Below are positions 1-8,098 of a DNA stretch of 64,000 bases, one piece after another; within the stretch, counting starts at the first letter, position 1; each line of letters starts with the position of its first letter. The translations under genes were made by a program, and so were the position numbers. The notes beneath the pieces are model-generated. The model saw only the letters and a list, made by a program, of their open reading frames with translations. It searched no databases and was not told the DNA's origin. The stretch is from JAQGMV01 sp035626595 (GTDB taxonomy: Bacteria; Pseudomonadota; Gammaproteobacteria; Burkholderiales; SG8-41): contig DASPNJ010000053.1 of the NCBI GenBank assembly GCA_035626595.1, forward strand, positions 4,862 to 68,861, written 5' to 3'.

Positions 1-139
1 GCCACTCGTCGAAACAGTTCGGGCCGAAACCGGTGCGCTTGATCGATTTCAGGAACTGCTTCGGGATGATGGCATCGGTGTCCACGTTCGCGCGGTCGAG
101 CGGCGCGACGAGACCTTCCTGCCGTACGAATTTCTCCAT
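1..139 (-). CDS. leuD: 3-isopropylmalate dehydratase small subunit, N-terminal part (runs off left edge)
   Basis: The reverse strand reads MEKFVRQEGLVAPLDRANVD and continues TDAIIPKQFLKS..GFGPNCFDEW, the N-terminus of LeuD. This subunit pairs with LeuC to isomerise 2-isopropylmalate to 3-isopropylmalate in leucine synthesis. Only about 46 codons are inside the window. The ATG at 139 is preceded by a GAGG-type ribosome site that lies in the end of the small lipoprotein gene, 4 nt away, so the gene is the third member of leuC-lipoprotein-leuD. The N-terminal TDAIIPKQF segment is the usual substrate-side loop region of the swivel domain. The identification is firm despite truncation. Confidence 0.95.
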   Translation of the reverse strand, partial: MEKFVRQEGLVAPLDRANVDTDAIIPKQFLKSIKRTGFGPNCFDEW

Positions 140-143
140 GGGC

Positions 144-272
144 TTACCTCGTGCTCTTCTGTATGCGTTTGCCGGCCGCTTCGATGTCCTGCCCCATGCC
201 CTGCACGGTGTTGCAGCCGACGAGCACGCCCACCGACGCTGCGACAAGGAGAAAGCACAAGCTCCTGATCAT
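144..272 (-). CDS. entericidin-like small lipoprotein
   Basis: This is a 42-residue product, too short for most gene callers. It begins MIRSLCFLLVAASVGVLVGC, a lipoprotein signal peptide with lipobox LVGC, so the mature protein should start at Cys20 and be lipidated. The mature part NTVQGMGQDIEAAGKRIQKS matches the entericidin A/B family (NTxxGxGxDIxxxGxxI). The start codon overlaps the leuC stop by 4 nt (ATGA at 272-269), and leuD follows after 4 nt, so it is translationally coupled inside the leucine operon. Entericidins are small envelope lipoproteins known in enterobacteria as a toxin/antidote pair; only one copy is here, so a toxin role cannot be claimed. The association with leuCD is familiar from other betaproteobacteria. 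Confidence 0.9.
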   Translation of the reverse strand: MIRSLCFLLVAASVGVLVGCNTVQGMGQDIEAAGKRIQKSTR

Positions 273-1687
273 CGGAAGCTCCGTATGTCGACGAAGTGGC
301 CTGCGATCGCGGCCGCAGCGGCCATCGCGGGGCTGACGAGGTGCGTGCGCCCACCCGGACCCTGACGGCCCTCGAAGTTGCGGTTCGACGTCGATGCACA
401 GCGCTCGCCGGGCGAGAGCTGGTCGTCGTTCATGCCGAGGCACATCGAGCAGCCGGGCTCGCGCCATTCGAAGCCGGCCTCGGTGAAGACCTTGTCGAGG
501 CCTTCCTGCTCCGCCTGCGCCTTCACCAGACCGGAGCCGGGCACGATCATCGCGAGCTTCACGTTCGGCGCGACACGCTTGCCTTTCACGACGTTCGCGG
601 CGATGCGCAGATCCTCGATGCGCGAGTTGGTGCACGAGCCGATGAAGATCTTGTCGAGCTTGATATCGGTGATCGGCGTGTTCGGCGCAAGCGCCATGTA
701 CTTGAGCGCGCGCTCCATCCATTCGCGCTGCACGGGATCCTTCTCCTGCGCCGGATCGGGCACTGTCGCGTCCACCGGGACCACCATCTGCGGATTGGTG
801 CCCCACGTCACCTGCGGTTTGATGTCCTCGGCTTTGAGCTCGACGACGCGATCGAACTTCGCGCCTTCGTCGCTCGTAAGCGTGCCCCAGTAGACGACGG
901 CTTTCTCCCACTGTTCGCCTTCTGGCGCGAACTGGCGTCCCTTCACATACTCAATAGTCTTCTCGTCGACGGCGACCATGCCCGTGCGCGCACCCGCTTC
1001 GATCGCCATGTTGCACAGGGTCATGCGGCCTTCCATGCTCAAGCCGCGAATCGCCGAGCCGGCGTACTCGATCGCGTAACCCGTGCCGCCGCCGCTGCCG
1101 ATCTTGCCGATGACGGCGAGCGTGATGTCCTTCGCAGTGACACCGGCGGGCAGCGTGCCTTCCACGCGGACCTGCATGGCCTTCGACTTCTTCATCACCA
1201 TGCACTGCGTCGCGAGCACGTGCTCGACTTCGGTCGTGCCGATGCCGAACGCGAGCGCCGCGAACGCGCCGTGCGTGCTCATGTGCGAGTCGCCGCAGAC
1301 GACCGTCATGCCCGGCAGCGTCGCACCCTGCTCCGGTCCGATCACGTGCACGATGCCCTGGCGCTTATCCAGGAACGGAAAATAGACCTTCGCCCCGAAT
1401 TTCTTCATGTTCTCGTCGAGGGTTTCGACCTGAAGCCGCGAGACAGGGTCTGCGATCCCCTTGTCCCAGTCCTTGGTCGGCGTGTTGTGGTCGGCGGTCG
1501 CGACCACCGAGTCCACCCGCCAGGGTTTGCGGCCGGCGATCGACAGGCCTTCGTAAGCCTGCGGGCTCGTCACCTCGTGCACGAGATGCCTATCTATATA
1601 GAGCAGCGTCGTGCCGTCCGGCTCCTGCCGGACGACGTGGCTGTCCCAGAGCTTGTCGTAGAGGGTGCGGGGGGCTGCGGATGCCAT
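269..1687 (-). CDS. leuC: 3-isopropylmalate dehydratase large subunit
   Basis: The 472-residue protein is full length for LeuC and carries the aconitase-type [4Fe-4S] ligands at Cys352 (GSCTNSRIEDL) and Cys413/Cys416 (PGCSMCLGMN). The N-terminal MASAAPRTLYDKLWDSHVV and VCGDSHMSTHGAFAALAFGI segments are typical. With LeuD it catalyses the dehydration/rehydration step from 2- to 3-isopropylmalate in leucine biosynthesis, in the cytoplasm. The gene is followed without gap by the small lipoprotein gene (4-nt overlap) and then leuD. It sits 61 nt downstream of the MFS transporter gene on the same strand; whether it has its own promoter cannot be decided by eye. Confidence 0.97.
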   Translation of the reverse strand: MASAAPRTLYDKLWDSHVVRQEPDGTTLLYIDRHLVHEVTSPQAYEGLSIAGRKPWRVDSVVATADHNTPTKDWDKGIADPVSRLQVETLDENMKKFGAKVYFPFLDKRQGIVHVIGPEQGATLPGMTVVCGDSHMSTHGAFAALAFGIGTTEVEHVLATQCMVMKKSKAMQVRVEGTLPAGVTAKDITLAVIGKIGSGGGTGYAIEYAGSAIRGLSMEGRMTLCNMAIEAGARTGMVAVDEKTIEYVKGRQFAPEGEQWEKAVVYWGTLTSDEGAKFDRVVELKAEDIKPQVTWGTNPQMVVPVDATVPDPAQEKDPVQREWMERALKYMALAPNTPITDIKLDKIFIGSCTNSRIEDLRIAANVVKGKRVAPNVKLAMIVPGSGLVKAQAEQEGLDKVFTEAGFEWREPGCSMCLGMNDDQLSPGERCASTSNRNFEGRQGPGGRTHLVSPAMAAAAAIAGHFVDIRSFR

Positions 1688-1748
1688 GGAAGTGAGGTAA
1701 GTGCCTGAAACATGGGATTATTACACGTCGGCCCAACCCCGAACAAGC

Positions 1749-2921
1749 TTACCGCTCCAGCTTCCACACGAGGATCAGCATGCCGGCGAGCGCGCAGGCG
1801 GCCCCCAGCGAAAAAGTAACCGCGGCGCCCCAGGCATCCCAGGCGTAGCCGCTGAAGAATCCGCCGAGCGCACCGCCAATCCCGAACGCGAAGCTGCCGT
1901 AGACCGCCTGGCCCCGCGCCTGCAGCCGGCCGCGGAAAAGCCGGTGTACGTAGCCGATCGAGGCGGCGTGGTACGCACCGAACGTCGCCGCGTGCAGCAC
2001 CTGCGCAAGCAGCAGCGCGGCGAAGCTCCCCGCGAGCCATCCGATTGCGAGAAAACGCACCACCGCCAGCGCGAAGCTCGCGATGAGGATCGAGCGCATG
2101 CTGAACGCGCGAAAGAGCCGCGGCATCCAGGCGAAGATCGCGATTTCGCAGGCGACGCCCAGCGCCCACAGCCATCCCGTGGCGGCCTTGCTGTAGCCGG
2201 CCCCGACGAGATGGATCGAAAAAAACGTGTAGTACGGTCCGTGCGCCGCGGCCATGCAGGCGCCGGCGCCGATCAGCGCGAGCGCCTGCGGGCTGAAGAG
2301 TACGCGGCCGAGCGTCGTCTCGTGGACCTGATGCGACACCCGCGGCTCGGGAATCAGGAATGCGTAACCGAGCATGCCGATCATCACGGCGAGCACGAGC
2401 ACCGGCACGGCCGCGAGCGCGACGTGGTCGAGCAGATGTCCGACACCGATGACGGCGGCGATGAATCCGATCGAGCCCCACACGCGCACCGCACCATAAC
2501 GCGCGGTCTCGTCGCCGAGGTGCGAGAGCGTCGTCGCCTCGATCAGCGGCAGCGCGGCGCTCCAGAAGAACGTCATCGCGAAAATCGTCGCGACGATCAG
2601 CGCGAGCTGCGTGCCGGCGAAAATGCACAGGAACACGAGCGTGCCCGCGACACCGGTCCAGCGCACGACGCGCACCGGCGCTGACGTCCGGTCCGCGAGC
2701 CAGCTCCACAGGTGCGGCGCGATGATGCGCGTCACCGCCGGCAGCGCCATCACCATGCCGATGTCGAAGGCCGTCAGCCCGACGCTTTCCAGGTACAGGC
2801 TGAAGAACGGCGCGAACGTGCCGAGATACGCGAAATAGAAAAAGTAAAAGCCGCCGAGGCGGCCGAAGGGTGGACCCCCTCTCCCCCGCGCGCGGGGAAG
2901 AGGGTCGGGGTGAGGGGGCAC
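1749..2921 (-). CDS. MFS transporter (HcaT-like sugar/nucleoside-type symporter family)
   Basis: About 390 residues with roughly twelve hydrophobic segments make this a major facilitator. FYFFYFAYLGTFAPFFSLYLES at the N-terminus and SWLADRTSAPVRVVRW in the first half resemble the MFS_1-like / HcaT (3-phenylpropionate) and nucleoside-symporter group. No substrate can be assigned. The only in-frame start is GTG at 2921, 7 nt after the aroC stop; residues 2 to about 16 (PPHPDPLPRARGRGG) are encoded by a palindromic intergenic repeat, so the conserved protein effectively begins at about residue 19. It lies between aroC and leuC on the same strand and could be co-transcribed with aroC. Confidence 0.85.
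   Translation of the reverse strand: MPPHPDPLPRARGRGGPPFGRLGGFYFFYFAYLGTFAPFFSLYLESVGLTAFDIGMVMALPAVTRIIAPHLWSWLADRTSAPVRVVRWTGVAGTLVFLCIFAGTQLALIVATIFAMTFFWSAALPLIEATTLSHLGDETARYGAVRVWGSIGFIAAVIGVGHLLDHVALAAVPVLVLAVMIGMLGYAFLIPEPRVSHQVHETTLGRVLFSPQALALIGAGACMAAAHGPYYTFFSIHLVGAGYSKAATGWLWALGVACEIAIFAWMPRLFRAFSMRSILIASFALAVVRFLAIGWLAGSFAALLLAQVLHAATFGAYHAASIGYVHRLFRGRLQARGQAVYGSFAFGIGGALGGFFSGYAWDAWGAAVTFSLGAACALAGMLILVWKLER
2875..2918. repeat. CCCCTC-type palindromic repeat overlapping the MFS gene start
   Basis: The left arm CCCCCTCTCCCCCGCG and right arm CGCGGGGAAGAGGG form an imperfect hairpin followed by TCGGGGTGAGGGGG. It is the same class of element as those at 52142-52180 and relates to the longer CACCCCCACCC..GGTGGGGATGGGGGTG elements at 28927, 36018 and 55786. 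Here it encodes the N-terminal residues of the MFS transporter on the minus strand. Confidence 0.8.
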
Positions 2922-2928
2922 TGCGCCG

Positions 2929-4092
2929 TTAAGCTTCGTCCGGTTCCGGATCTTCCACCGGCGCCGTCGCGCGTAGCCGGGCGATCACCTCCGCGGGCGC
3001 CTGCGCTTCGATGCGCGGCGTGTGGCACACGACGTCGGCGTTCTGCGCGCGATGGCGCAGCGCGTGGTCGATCAGCGTGAGCGCCATCATGGCTTCGCAG
3101 ATCGGTGTGGCGCGAATGCCGACGCAGGGATCGTGTCGGCCATGCGTCTCGATGATCGTGGGCCTGCCGTGCACGTCGATCGTGTGGCGCGCGAGGCGAA
3201 TGCTGGAGGTCGGCTTGACCGCGACGCTCACCACGATCTCCTGTCCCGTCGAGATGCCGCCGAGGATGCCGCCGGCGTTATTCGAGAGAAATCCCTGCGG
3301 CGTCATCTCGTCGGAATGCTCGGTGCCCTTTTGCGTCACGCAACGGAAGCCGGCGCCGATCTCGACGCCTTTCACGGCGTTGATGCTCATCATGTTGTAC
3401 GCCAGATCGGCGTCGAGCTTGTCGTAGACCGGCTCGCCCCAGCCCACCGGCACGTTCGAAGCGACCGTCGTGATCTTCGCGCCGACCGAATCCCCGGACT
3501 TGCGCAGCTTGTCCATGAACTCTTCGAGGCGCGGCACGTAATCCGGATCGGCGACGAAAAACGGATTCTCGTACACGCCGTCCCACGCCTTGAACGGAAT
3601 CTCGACGGGGCCCAGCTGCGACATGTAGCCGCGCACGACGATCGCGTACTGCTCGCCCAGCCACTTCTTGGCGATCGCGCCGGCAGCAACGCGCACCGCC
3701 GTCTCGCGCGCCGACTGCCGTCCGCCGCCGCGATAGTCGCGGATGCCGTACTTCTGCCAATACGTGTAGTCGGCATGACCCGGACGGAACATGTCCTTGA
3801 TCTTCGAATAATCCTTGCTGCGCGCATCGACGTTTCGAATCAGCAGCGCGATCGGCGTGCCCGTGGTGCGGCCGTCGAAGACACCGGAGAGGATCTCGAC
3901 GACATCTTCCTCACGACGTTGCGTGACGTGCCGGGACGTTCCGGGCTTGCGCCGATCGAGCTCCGGCTGGATGTCGCGCTCGGAGAGCTCCATGCCCGGG
4001 GGGCAGCCGTCCACGACGCAGCCGATCGCCGGGCCGTGACTTTCGCCGAACGACGTGACGGTGAAAAGCTTGCCGAGGGTGCTGCCGGACAT
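2929..4092 (-). CDS. aroC: chorismate synthase
   Basis: The 387-residue protein starts MSGSTLGKLFTVTSFGESHG and has the diagnostic chorismate synthase signatures GESHGPAIGCVVDGCPPG, RPGHADYTYWQKYGIRDYRG and GGGRQSARETAVRVAAGAIAKK, plus SNNAGGILGGISTGQ. It converts 5-enolpyruvylshikimate-3-phosphate to chorismate with reduced FMN, the last common step to aromatic amino acids, folate and quinones. Length and start agree with the family. It lies 55 nt after the OleC-like ligase gene and 7 nt before the MFS transporter, all on the minus strand, so it may be read through from the upstream operon. The C-terminus is a little longer than the E. coli enzyme and acidic (EDPEPDEA). Confidence 0.98.
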   Translation of the reverse strand: MSGSTLGKLFTVTSFGESHGPAIGCVVDGCPPGMELSERDIQPELDRRKPGTSRHVTQRREEDVVEILSGVFDGRTTGTPIALLIRNVDARSKDYSKIKDMFRPGHADYTYWQKYGIRDYRGGGRQSARETAVRVAAGAIAKKWLGEQYAIVVRGYMSQLGPVEIPFKAWDGVYENPFFVADPDYVPRLEEFMDKLRKSGDSVGAKITTVASNVPVGWGEPVYDKLDADLAYNMMSINAVKGVEIGAGFRCVTQKGTEHSDEMTPQGFLSNNAGGILGGISTGQEIVVSVAVKPTSSIRLARHTIDVHGRPTIIETHGRHDPCVGIRATPICEAMMALTLIDHALRHRAQNADVVCHTPRIEAQAPAEVIARLRATAPVEDPEPDEA

Positions 4093-4147
4093 CGGAAAAC
4101 AACTCGCGTCAGAGGGTCAGCCGCGAGTGTACCAGCACCGCTTCGCT

Positions 4148-5758
4148 TCAGTCGGGCGCGCGCGGCCCCGACGCGCTGCGTGCGAGCCGCTTCGCGGCCC
4201 ACGCGCGAAGCGCCGGGTAATCGATTTTCGCGTTGTGTCGCGCGTCGAGCGGGATGCGCTCGCACGCGATCACACGATCGACGGCCGCCCACGCGAGCTC
4301 GCGCTGGACCGCGGCGAGATCGACGGCGGCGCCGTCGAGCGGCTCGACCGCGAGCACCCGCAGTCCTTCATGCGAGAGCAGCGCCGCGCGCGCGATCCCG
4401 GGCGAGCGCAGAGCCGCGCACTCCACGGCGAACGGATGCAGGCTGCCGCGCGCGTCGTGGATAGCCGCCGACGCGCGCCCCATGAGCCACAGGCGCCCGC
4501 GCGCGTCGAGGTAACCCAGGTCACCGGTGCGATGCCAGCGGCCGCCCGCCACGTCGAATTTGGTTTCGGCGTCGCCCGCCCCATGCAGATACCCCCGGAC
4601 CACGTGGTCACCGCTCACGACGATCTCGCCCGTGTCGCCCGGCGGCAGCTTGAGTGCTTCGAAACCTGCGAGCGTTTGCGGCGCAATGGCCTGGCCCCAT
4701 TGGTTACGCACGACGGCGAGCTCGATCTCCTCGACCGGCGTGCCGGTGAGGAGCCCCGCGCCGCGACTCATCGCGTCGAGGTCCGCGCCGTCGATCTCGC
4801 GCGCATCGACGTGTGCGATCGGTTCGGCCTCCGTGGAACCGTAGACCGCGACGAATCGCCCGCTTTTCATCGCACGCTGCGCGCGCTCGATGAGCCGCGG
4901 ATAGACCGGCGCACCGCCGACGAAGACGTGCCGCAGCGCGCCGAGCGAGCGGCCGTGAGCTTCGCAGTGGTCGAGCAGGCGCTCGATGAACGCCGGGGAT
5001 GCCGCGGTGCGTTCCGGCTCGAGCGCGTCGATCTGGCGCATGACGCGCGCCGCATCGATGCGGCCGGGATAGCGCAGGTCGGCGTCGGGGATGACGCTCG
5101 TCAGCCCTGAGGCGAGGTTCGCGAGCAGGAAGACCGGCAGCGTCGTGAGGTCCGTTTCACCCGCGCGGTATTCGAGCGTGCGCTCGAGCACGCGGTGCTG
5201 CGCGATGAGAAAGCCGTGCGTGCGCACGATGCTTTTGGGTTGTCCGGTGCTGCCGCTGGTGAAGGTGATGAGCGCCGGATCATCCGGCGTACACGGTGCG
5301 ATCGCACCCGCTACGCCGTGCGTGTCGGCCGGCCACAGGTTGCGCGCGCCGGGCACCCAGCCGCCGCTTGCGAGCTTGCGCGGGATCGCGTTGACCGCCG
5401 GCACGAGCAGGCGCAGCAGGTGAGCCTTGGGCGTGCCGAGAAAAGCCTGCGGCGGGTAGAGCGCGCAGCAGCGCGCGATCTGGGCACGCCCCGCCGATGG
5501 ATCGACGAATATCGCGACGAGTCCCGCGCGGAACGCACCGATCAGCGCCGCGTAGAGCTCCATCGACATGGGCTGAAAGACGAGCATCGCATCGCCTTTC
5601 TGGAGTCCGGAAATCGCGTACGTGCGGGCAGCGTGTGCCGCCCGCGCGTCCAGCTCGGCGAAAGACGTGCGGCGATACGCGCCGCGGTGCACGTCGATGA
5701 TCGCGTCGCGCGCCGGAGTGCGTGCCGCCTGTCGGCTGAGGATCTCCGCGATGTTCAA
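4148..5758 (-). CDS. OleC-like AMP-forming acyl ligase (last gene of the HMGR/UbiA operon)
   Basis: The 536-residue protein belongs to the adenylate-forming (ANL) superfamily. Visible motifs are the phosphate loop TFTSGSTGQPKSIVRTHG (about 165-182), VYGSTEAEP, the hinge region GDLGYLDARGRLWLMGR and a C-terminal HNAKIDYPALRAWAAKRL. The segment ETDLTTLPVFLLANLASGLTSVIPD and the HNAKI ending resemble OleC, whose members make acyl-adenylates or close beta-hydroxy acids into beta-lactones; the exact reaction here is unknown. The expected catalytic lysine is the one in HNAKI. The start is TTG at 5758 (MNIAEILS), supported by AAGGA at about 5767-5771 and by the GNAT stop 13 nt upstream; no closer ATG fits the fold. 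It is the last gene of the coupled operon. Confidence 0.85.
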   Translation of the reverse strand: MNIAEILSRQAARTPARDAIIDVHRGAYRRTSFAELDARAAHAARTYAISGLQKGDAMLVFQPMSMELYAALIGAFRAGLVAIFVDPSAGRAQIARCCALYPPQAFLGTPKAHLLRLLVPAVNAIPRKLASGGWVPGARNLWPADTHGVAGAIAPCTPDDPALITFTSGSTGQPKSIVRTHGFLIAQHRVLERTLEYRAGETDLTTLPVFLLANLASGLTSVIPDADLRYPGRIDAARVMRQIDALEPERTAASPAFIERLLDHCEAHGRSLGALRHVFVGGAPVYPRLIERAQRAMKSGRFVAVYGSTEAEPIAHVDAREIDGADLDAMSRGAGLLTGTPVEEIELAVVRNQWGQAIAPQTLAGFEALKLPPGDTGEIVVSGDHVVRGYLHGAGDAETKFDVAGGRWHRTGDLGYLDARGRLWLMGRASAAIHDARGSLHPFAVECAALRSPGIARAALLSHEGLRVLAVEPLDGAAVDLAAVQRELAWAAVDRVIACERIPLDARHNAKIDYPALRAWAAKRLARSASGPRAPD

Positions 5759-5771
5759 CGCGGGCGCGTCC

Positions 5772-6764
5772 TTACGCGAGATTGCGTGCGAAGAGCGTGT
5801 AGCGACGCATCACGCGCGAATAGCGCCGGCTCACGTTCGCCGAGTTGTTCTCGTCGTGCATGAGGGCGTGCACCGCGCGCGTATAACCCATCGCGTGCGC
5901 CGCCTCGTGCACTCGCGCGACGAGGCACACACCGAGGCCCGCGTGCCGCCGTCCGCCCGCGACGGCGACCGTCTTCACGATGATCGTGCGCGGCTCCGCC
6001 CCGCGCTGTTTTTCATTCCAGTCCGGCAGCGCGAACACATAGCCCACAACCTCGCCTTCGCATTCCGCGATCAGCACGAGCCCGGGATGGACGTAGCCGC
6101 GGATCGGCACGTACTGCTGCAGGAAATCGCTCTCCGCGAGCGGCGTGTAGAGAAAGTTCCCCGCGAAGCTGACAGCAGACAACGCATGGATGCGCTTTAG
6201 CTCCGCTTCGAATTCGTCGAGCTTCAGCGGCCGGATGGCCACACCGTTGCGCGCGAGGCGCGCGCACGCTGCGGCCGCGCGCGGGTCCGGCTCGCTCAGG
6301 TCCTCGCATAGTGCAGAGTGATAGCTCGCCAGGGGCTCGAACCCACACGCGCCGAAATGCGCCGGCCATTCCGGCGGCTGCCACGGCTCGAGCAGAAATG
6401 GCGGCGCGTCGCCGCGATCGGTCACGAACCGATATGAACGCCAGGTGTTGCCGTCCATGGGCCCCACGGCCAGCGCCGTTCCGGCGCGGCGAAGCTCGTC
6501 GCACGCCGCCTCGATCACACGCGCCCCCGACGCCGCGTCGGCCGCGGCGTAATGCCCGACCGCACCGACACGGTTACCGTCGAGCCGCGGCGTCGAGCGC
6601 CACCACGTCGAGCAGCGCGCGAGCAATCGGCGCCGGTCGAGCAGCATCCAGTGTGACTCGGGCGCGTGACGCGCAAGCAACTGCGCATCCAGCGCGCGCA
6701 CCTCACCTTCGAGGTCGCTCAGACGAAACCCTTCGGTCGCCTCGATTCTGACGAGCTCGGGCAT
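5772..6764 (-). CDS. GNAT-family acyltransferase
   Basis: The protein is 330 residues from ATG 6764 (MPELVRIEATEGFRLSDLE). The first part (GPMDGNTWRSYRFV, FLLEPWQPPEW, ACGFEPLASYHSAL) resembles N-terminal domains of GNAT-like hydrolase/acyltransferases, and the second half has a GNAT core: GEVVGYVFALPDW, TIIVKTVAVAGGRRHAGLGVCLVARVHEAAHAMGY with the acyl-CoA loop, and a late HDENNSANVSRRYS segment. It should move an acyl group from a CoA thioester to an amine or hydroxyl. The start overlaps the stop of the phytol-kinase-like gene by one base (TGATG), and the AMP ligase follows after 13 nt. An in-frame upstream extension to 6989 lies inside the kinase gene and is rejected. The acceptor is not identifiable. 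Confidence 0.85.
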   Translation of the reverse strand: MPELVRIEATEGFRLSDLEGEVRALDAQLLARHAPESHWMLLDRRRLLARCSTWWRSTPRLDGNRVGAVGHYAAADAASGARVIEAACDELRRAGTALAVGPMDGNTWRSYRFVTDRGDAPPFLLEPWQPPEWPAHFGACGFEPLASYHSALCEDLSEPDPRAAAACARLARNGVAIRPLKLDEFEAELKRIHALSAVSFAGNFLYTPLAESDFLQQYVPIRGYVHPGLVLIAECEGEVVGYVFALPDWNEKQRGAEPRTIIVKTVAVAGGRRHAGLGVCLVARVHEAAHAMGYTRAVHALMHDENNSANVSRRYSRVMRRYTLFARNLA

Positions 6765-8098
6765 CAGACGAGCGCCGTCCAGGCCGGCACCGCTGCAACG
6801 GTCGCGGCGCCGCCGATCGCCGCATGCAGCGCCCAGCGGTGTCCCCCAGCCGATTTCGCGAGCCGGCGCTTGAGCAGCAGAAAAGCGCTCACGGCGAGCG
6901 CGGTCAACGGCAATGCCGCGGCGGCGAGCACCAACGCAGCATCGCGTTGAGCGCTCAAGAGAACGAACGGCGTGAACATGACCGCCCACGCGATCGCGCT
7001 GCTGTAGACGGGATGCCGCCGCGACGAGCCGCGTGAAAACGCGTACCGGGTCTGGATCGAGCCGATGAGCGCAAGCTGCACGGCGTAGGCGAGCGTGCTG
7101 AAGTAGACCCAGCCCGTCTGGCCGTAGCGCGCCGAAATCGCGAGCCAGACGAGGCTCGGCACCGTCACGGCGAGAACGACGTGCGCGTTGTGAAACGGCG
7201 CGGTGTTCTCATCGGTGCGCGGCCAGAGCAGCGTGTAGGTGAAAAAGCCGGTGAGCGGCGCAACGAGCCAGTGCCAGCCGCCGAGCGCCCAGGTCGCATA
7301 GCCGACGAGCGCCGCGGCGATGAGCCCGCTCTCGTCGAGCGTGGTGCGCTTGCGCCATACGAGCACCGCGAATGACAGCGCGATCAACACGGCGAGCCGC
7401 TGCGCGAGCTCGACGGCGTCCTGCCCGAGATAGCGCTGCAGCAGGAGGTAACCGAACAGCGGAATGAAGAGATTGTCGAGCCCCCGCCACGAGATCGCCT
7501 CCACCAGCATGATGACGATGCCCATGAGCACGCCGATCAGCAGGCTCTCGATGCGCCCCGTGTCGGTGAAAAGCAGCACCGGCACGTGCGTGCTCAAGAA
7601 CGCGACGGCGAAGAACGCAGCGGAGCCCTCGATGCTCTTGAGGCCGTCGGGCGTCGCATAGCGCACCGAGCCATAGCGCACGCCGATCAGCGCAGCGGTC
7701 GCGTCGGCGAGCGTGAGCATCAGGATCGGCACCCCGAAGCGCACCGGATCGCCGTTCGTCACGAAAAAAAGCACGCACACCGCGAGCGGAAAGCAGATCT
7801 CGCCCCATGATTCGCGCGACACCCCGTGCACCGCACCGCCGAGCGCACCGCGCAGCGCGCGCACGCGCCGTATGGCGAGCAGCAGCGCGATGCTGAGCGC
7901 CGCGAGGACAGCGACCGGCCACGCGCGATCGAAGATGAACGGAAACGTGAGCACCGCGAAGCCCATCGCGACGTGCAGCAGCTTGCGCGCGACTTCGGGG
8001 TGTAGATTCAGCCGCCGCTGGCAGGCTTGCAGCACGCCCAGACAGGTGCCGAGCGCCACGAGCACGAGCGATATCGCGAGCACCGGATGGACGCTCAC
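6764..8098 (-). CDS. phytol/dolichol kinase-like integral membrane CTP-dependent kinase
   Basis: The protein has 444 residues and is almost entirely hydrophobic, with ten or more membrane spans. The first half has the hallmarks of the VTE5/SEC59 polyprenol kinase family: ARKLLHVAMG (about 37-46), ESWGEICFPLA (96-106), LTLADATAALIGVRYG (128-143) and the nucleotide motif KSIEGSAAFF (154-163). Known members phosphorylate phytol or dolichol with CTP. The second half (SGLIAAALVGYATWALGGWHWL onward) looks like a DUF92-type membrane domain often fused to such kinases. The start is GTG at 8098 (MSVHPVLAIS), overlapping the methyltransferase stop by 4 nt (GTGA). The substrate is inferred to be a prenyl alcohol because a UbiA enzyme lies in the same operon. 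Confidence 0.85.
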   Translation of the reverse strand: MSVHPVLAISLVLVALGTCLGVLQACQRRLNLHPEVARKLLHVAMGFAVLTFPFIFDRAWPVAVLAALSIALLLAIRRVRALRGALGGAVHGVSRESWGEICFPLAVCVLFFVTNGDPVRFGVPILMLTLADATAALIGVRYGSVRYATPDGLKSIEGSAAFFAVAFLSTHVPVLLFTDTGRIESLLIGVLMGIVIMLVEAISWRGLDNLFIPLFGYLLLQRYLGQDAVELAQRLAVLIALSFAVLVWRKRTTLDESGLIAAALVGYATWALGGWHWLVAPLTGFFTYTLLWPRTDENTAPFHNAHVVLAVTVPSLVWLAISARYGQTGWVYFSTLAYAVQLALIGSIQTRYAFSRGSSRRHPVYSSAIAWAVMFTPFVLLSAQRDAALVLAAAALPLTALAVSAFLLLKRRLAKSAGGHRWALHAAIGGAATVAAVPAWTALV

